Assembly (NCBI GenBank): GCA_012845835.1
Contig: JABAKD010000016.1
Span: forward strand, 5,197,919 to 5,261,918
From: Undaria pinnatifida
Lineage: Eukaryota; Sar; Phaeophyceae; Laminariales; Alariaceae
DNA: 64,000 nt
Direction: 5' to 3'
Position numbers and translations under genes: made by a program. The notes under the pieces are model-generated. The model did no database searches. It saw only the letters and a program-made list of their open reading frames with translations, and was not told where the DNA came from. Shown in pieces: positions 62,401-64,000 of the stretch (its first letter is position 1; every line of letters begins with the position of its first letter).

Positions 62401-63158
62401 ACCCCCGTCGGAAAAAAAAATAAATAAATAATGCAACTTGACCGTCCTATCACTAGCACTAGTAGCAATGGCAGTACTAGTAGCAGGTGTTGGTGGAAGA
62501 TGGAACTTCCGGTCGACTGGTCTGCGATCATCGTGTACCTGGCAATATAAAAAACGGGGATATCGAAAGGGGGTGACTTGGAAGCTAGAGACTCGGATTC
62601 GCTCGTGATTTATCTTTACTCCTTTAGAGTCGCACCCCCTTTTTCTGGGGACAAAACACTTGAAGTTAGTGTGGTGTCATTCTTGCAGTACAGTGGGGTA
62701 CCCGATTCAAGGTGGTACACAGTAAGAAAGCACGCATTTAAGAGCGGTCAAATCGGCTTGTCGCGCCTTGTGACGCCTACACTAAGACCTGTATGACGCC
62801 GAATCTGAGACGAGAGCGCCTTGTGACGCCTGTACTAAAACCCTGTATGGTACCGAATCAGAGAGAAAAGCGGACCGGAGACAGCAGCGGTAAAACTGTC
62901 CTGTATTGAGAGCTTCTTGAAACCGGGTACCCAAGGGTTAACATTGCCGTCGACGGCAGGACAACGAGCGAACCAACGAACCTCGGAAAGATGGAAGTTC
63001 TCGAGGACGCTGATGTCATTGTACGTGACGGCCAAGGTGTTGTTGGTCTTGGTTAGGAAGGCGTTACTCCGTCCGGGGTGTTTGAAGTCATGGATGAGGG
63101 AGCCGAGGATGAGGGCGACGGCCTCGACGTCCTGCAGATGTTGCCCTAGGTTGCAGAC
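53488..63158 (-). CDS. Class I 3',5'-cyclic-nucleotide phosphodiesterase, catalytic domain; 5' end beyond window
   Basis: Hydrolyses cAMP and/or cGMP to the 5'-monophosphate. Exons 63158-62982, 60750-60658, 56793-56668, 56113-56018, 53824-53651 and 53598-53488 join in phase 0. The chain reads LIHDFKHPGRSNAFL (metal-binding HD), LAVTYNDISVLENFHLSE, AFLLLRKDECNFF, VLATDLKMHFDVLGEF, CIKSADISHPT (second metal Asp), WTRDVIEEFFLQ, GDEEKSLGLEPSPLCDR, and SQKNFITFLVKPLF with the nucleotide-gripping Gln. Spacing between motifs equals that of animal PDE4 to within two residues, so no catalytic exon is missing. The first metal histidine (YHNxxHA) and any GAF or membrane part lie to the right, outside. 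The intron after EEFFLQ uses a GC donor (CAG|GCGAGT). The last exon, ending KKSQWETFANCY, is the least certain. Confidence 0.88.
54472..54648 (+). repeat. Two-copy 88-bp tandem repeat
   Basis: CGAGAACGACCTAAGCCCTC through GGTGAGGGCATCTCCTTGCC occurs twice back to back with about five differences. Confidence 0.9.
55762..55848 (+). repeat. 9-bp minisatellite (TTCAAACAG)n
   Basis: About ten units with T/C changes. The Phe/Glu/Leu and Asn/Ser frames here are artefacts. Confidence 0.95.
58035..58765 (+). repeat. 24-bp minisatellite, about 30 units
   Basis: The consensus is close to GGATCGCCGGAGCATCATCG plus CTTG. Point variation is frequent, with a few 22- to 25-bp units. The 24-bp length gives an 8-residue repeat of the type IPSDDAPV on the minus strand (the gene's own strand), but indels break the frame and it lies inside an intron. 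Confidence 0.95.
58790..59610 (+). repeat. Duplicated fragments inside the intron
   Basis: CTCGTCTCCAGTNGARRTTTCC ... ATACCATTCATTCGTCATAT occurs near 58800 and 59550. CGACGCTTTAACTCGTATATAGTTTGGGATC occurs near 58868 and 59259. Confidence 0.8.
61925..62000 (+). repeat. Short dispersed element with CCACACTA-type end
   Basis: CCCATACTAAATCCAAGTGT, TTTTGTCCCCGAAAACGGG and CAAAGGCGTTAA align with 48645-48712. An inverted relative is at 62622-62685 (TGGGGACAAAACACTTGAAG, TTAGTGTGGTG). Confidence 0.55.
62690..62870. repeat. Repeat shared with 26990-27200, partly inverted
   Basis: GGCTTGTCGCGCCTTGTGACGCCTAC here corresponds to the reverse complement of GTAGGCGTCACAAGGCGTGACAAGCC near 27170. GGGTACCCGATT and AAGAGCG also occur in both. 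A second GCGCCTTGTGACGCCTGTAC follows at 62817. Confidence 0.75.
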
Positions 63159-63334
63159 CTGATATGTTGGGCGTGTTGGGTAAAACCAAAGATGTCAGTG
63201 GACGGCAGTTTTGGGCGGTGTAAGTAACACCTTTAGGGGCTTCTACACACTACAAATATACCAAGTAATTTAGCTCTCGCTGAGAACTAGAGAGGGTGGA
63301 TATCTGATGCGGTCGTCAATGCAATCCAACCCGA

Positions 63335-63415
63335 CCCAGCTGAACCCAGCTGAACCCAACCCAGCCCAACCCAGCCCAACCCGGCCCAACCCAGCCCACA
63401 ACCCAACCCTGCTGG
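63335..63415 (+). repeat. (CCCAACCCAGC)n-type simple repeat
   Basis: About eight units of ACCCAGCCCA/ACCCAGCTGA. It lies in the phosphodiesterase intron upstream of the HD exon. Confidence 0.9.
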
Positions 63416-64000
63416 TACATACTGCTGTGCTGCTGTCTCAGTCATCACAAATATTCGTTTTTTAAATATTTGTTTTTCTCTTCGGGAGAACAGGTGGTCG
63501 GGCGGTAACCATTGTATAGTGAATGTAGACCGTCGCCCGCCACAGGCCTAACCTGCTGTCCCCCGACATATTTTGCAAGAACGACGGGTGAACAACAAGG
63601 CGCGACAACAAAAACAGACACTCGCTCGGTGGTGCAAACAAGAATGCTTCTCGATAGAACCGAACAACATCACGGCTATCTGTCTCTGTAGGGTGCGATT
63701 CAGTAAGGACACTGTGTGCGACGTCGTTGGGTATAACTAACGACTTTTAATACGAAGACAGCAACAACGAGAGTATCGACATCAATAACGACGCTAATAA
63801 CAACGACAACGACAACGAACAGCAACAGCAGCAACAACAGCGTAGAACAGAGCGTTACATTCCTCGGTAATACAGCAAAAGTTGACTGTAGACTTCCCAA
63901 AGTGGAGTACTGTATTAATCGACTGCTTCCCCCCTCTCCCCACCCCCCACCCTTAGCTTTCTGCTTGGCATGCTGCACTTCACGCTTCTTCCTCGACTCG
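63416..64000 (-). other. Phosphodiesterase intron running to the window edge
   Basis: No exon with the expected YHNxxHAADV motif is visible, so the preceding coding exon lies beyond the window. The stretch has an AAC/GAC-rich simple repeat near 63755-63840. Confidence 0.5.

Larger units (their letters stand above)
60751..62981 (-). other. Phosphodiesterase intron with G-rich tract and repeats
   Basis: Donor GAG|GTTCGT at 62981 and acceptor TGTGTGGAAG at 60751. A G-rich block of GGGGTG-type units covers about 60769-61025. A minus-strand frame at 61112-61333 contains a hydrophobic GVAIVMGVSLALGLFV and is unassigned. Two copies of the CCACACTA element flank 61925-62685. Confidence 0.65.

Overview
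The window is eukaryotic nuclear DNA from a repeat-rich, gene-poor genome. Three protein-coding genes can be supported. All three are split into short exons by GT-AG introns of 0.2 to 4 kb, and the rest is dispersed repeats, satellites and microsatellites. The intron-rich genes, the algal or plant style MAP kinase, the class I cyclic-nucleotide phosphodiesterase, the plant-like DOMON protein and the tRNA-derived SINEs would suit a multicellular stramenopile such as a brown alga. That placement is inference from style; no rRNA, plastid or other diagnostic gene is present.

Layout. 1-6626 (minus): a MAP kinase gene, eight exons visible, 3' end outside the window. It has a low-complexity N-terminal extension of roughly 580 residues. 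6627-33430: no supported gene; microsatellites, at least two tRNA-derived SINE families, a 139-bp poly(A)-ended element nested in another repeat, a small inverted-repeat element, a large dispersed repeat family (R1) and a TRIM-like direct-repeat element. 32490-34965: tandem repeats leading into a decayed ORF with an OTU-like motif and a Pif1/Helitron-type helicase end. 38243-40870 (plus): a four-exon gene for a secreted, probably GPI-anchored single-DOMON protein with both expected heme ligands, followed by untranslated copies of its own hydrophobic C-terminal tail. 41100-53000: no confident gene; satellites, including a 96-bp array. 53488-63158 (minus): a 3',5'-cyclic-nucleotide phosphodiesterase gene, six exons visible, 5' end outside the window, with introns full of repeats.

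The three genes are not obviously a pathway. The MAP kinase and the phosphodiesterase are intracellular signalling enzymes and the DOMON protein is a predicted cell-surface heme protein. The exon models were built by hand from conserved motifs and splice sites, so start exons, the last phosphodiesterase exon and the DOMON exon 4 acceptor carry some uncertainty. All 16 donor sites I placed fall between codons (phase 0). The nonamer TACCAGGTA, or its reverse complement, occurs at least 20 times across the non-coding DNA, far above chance.
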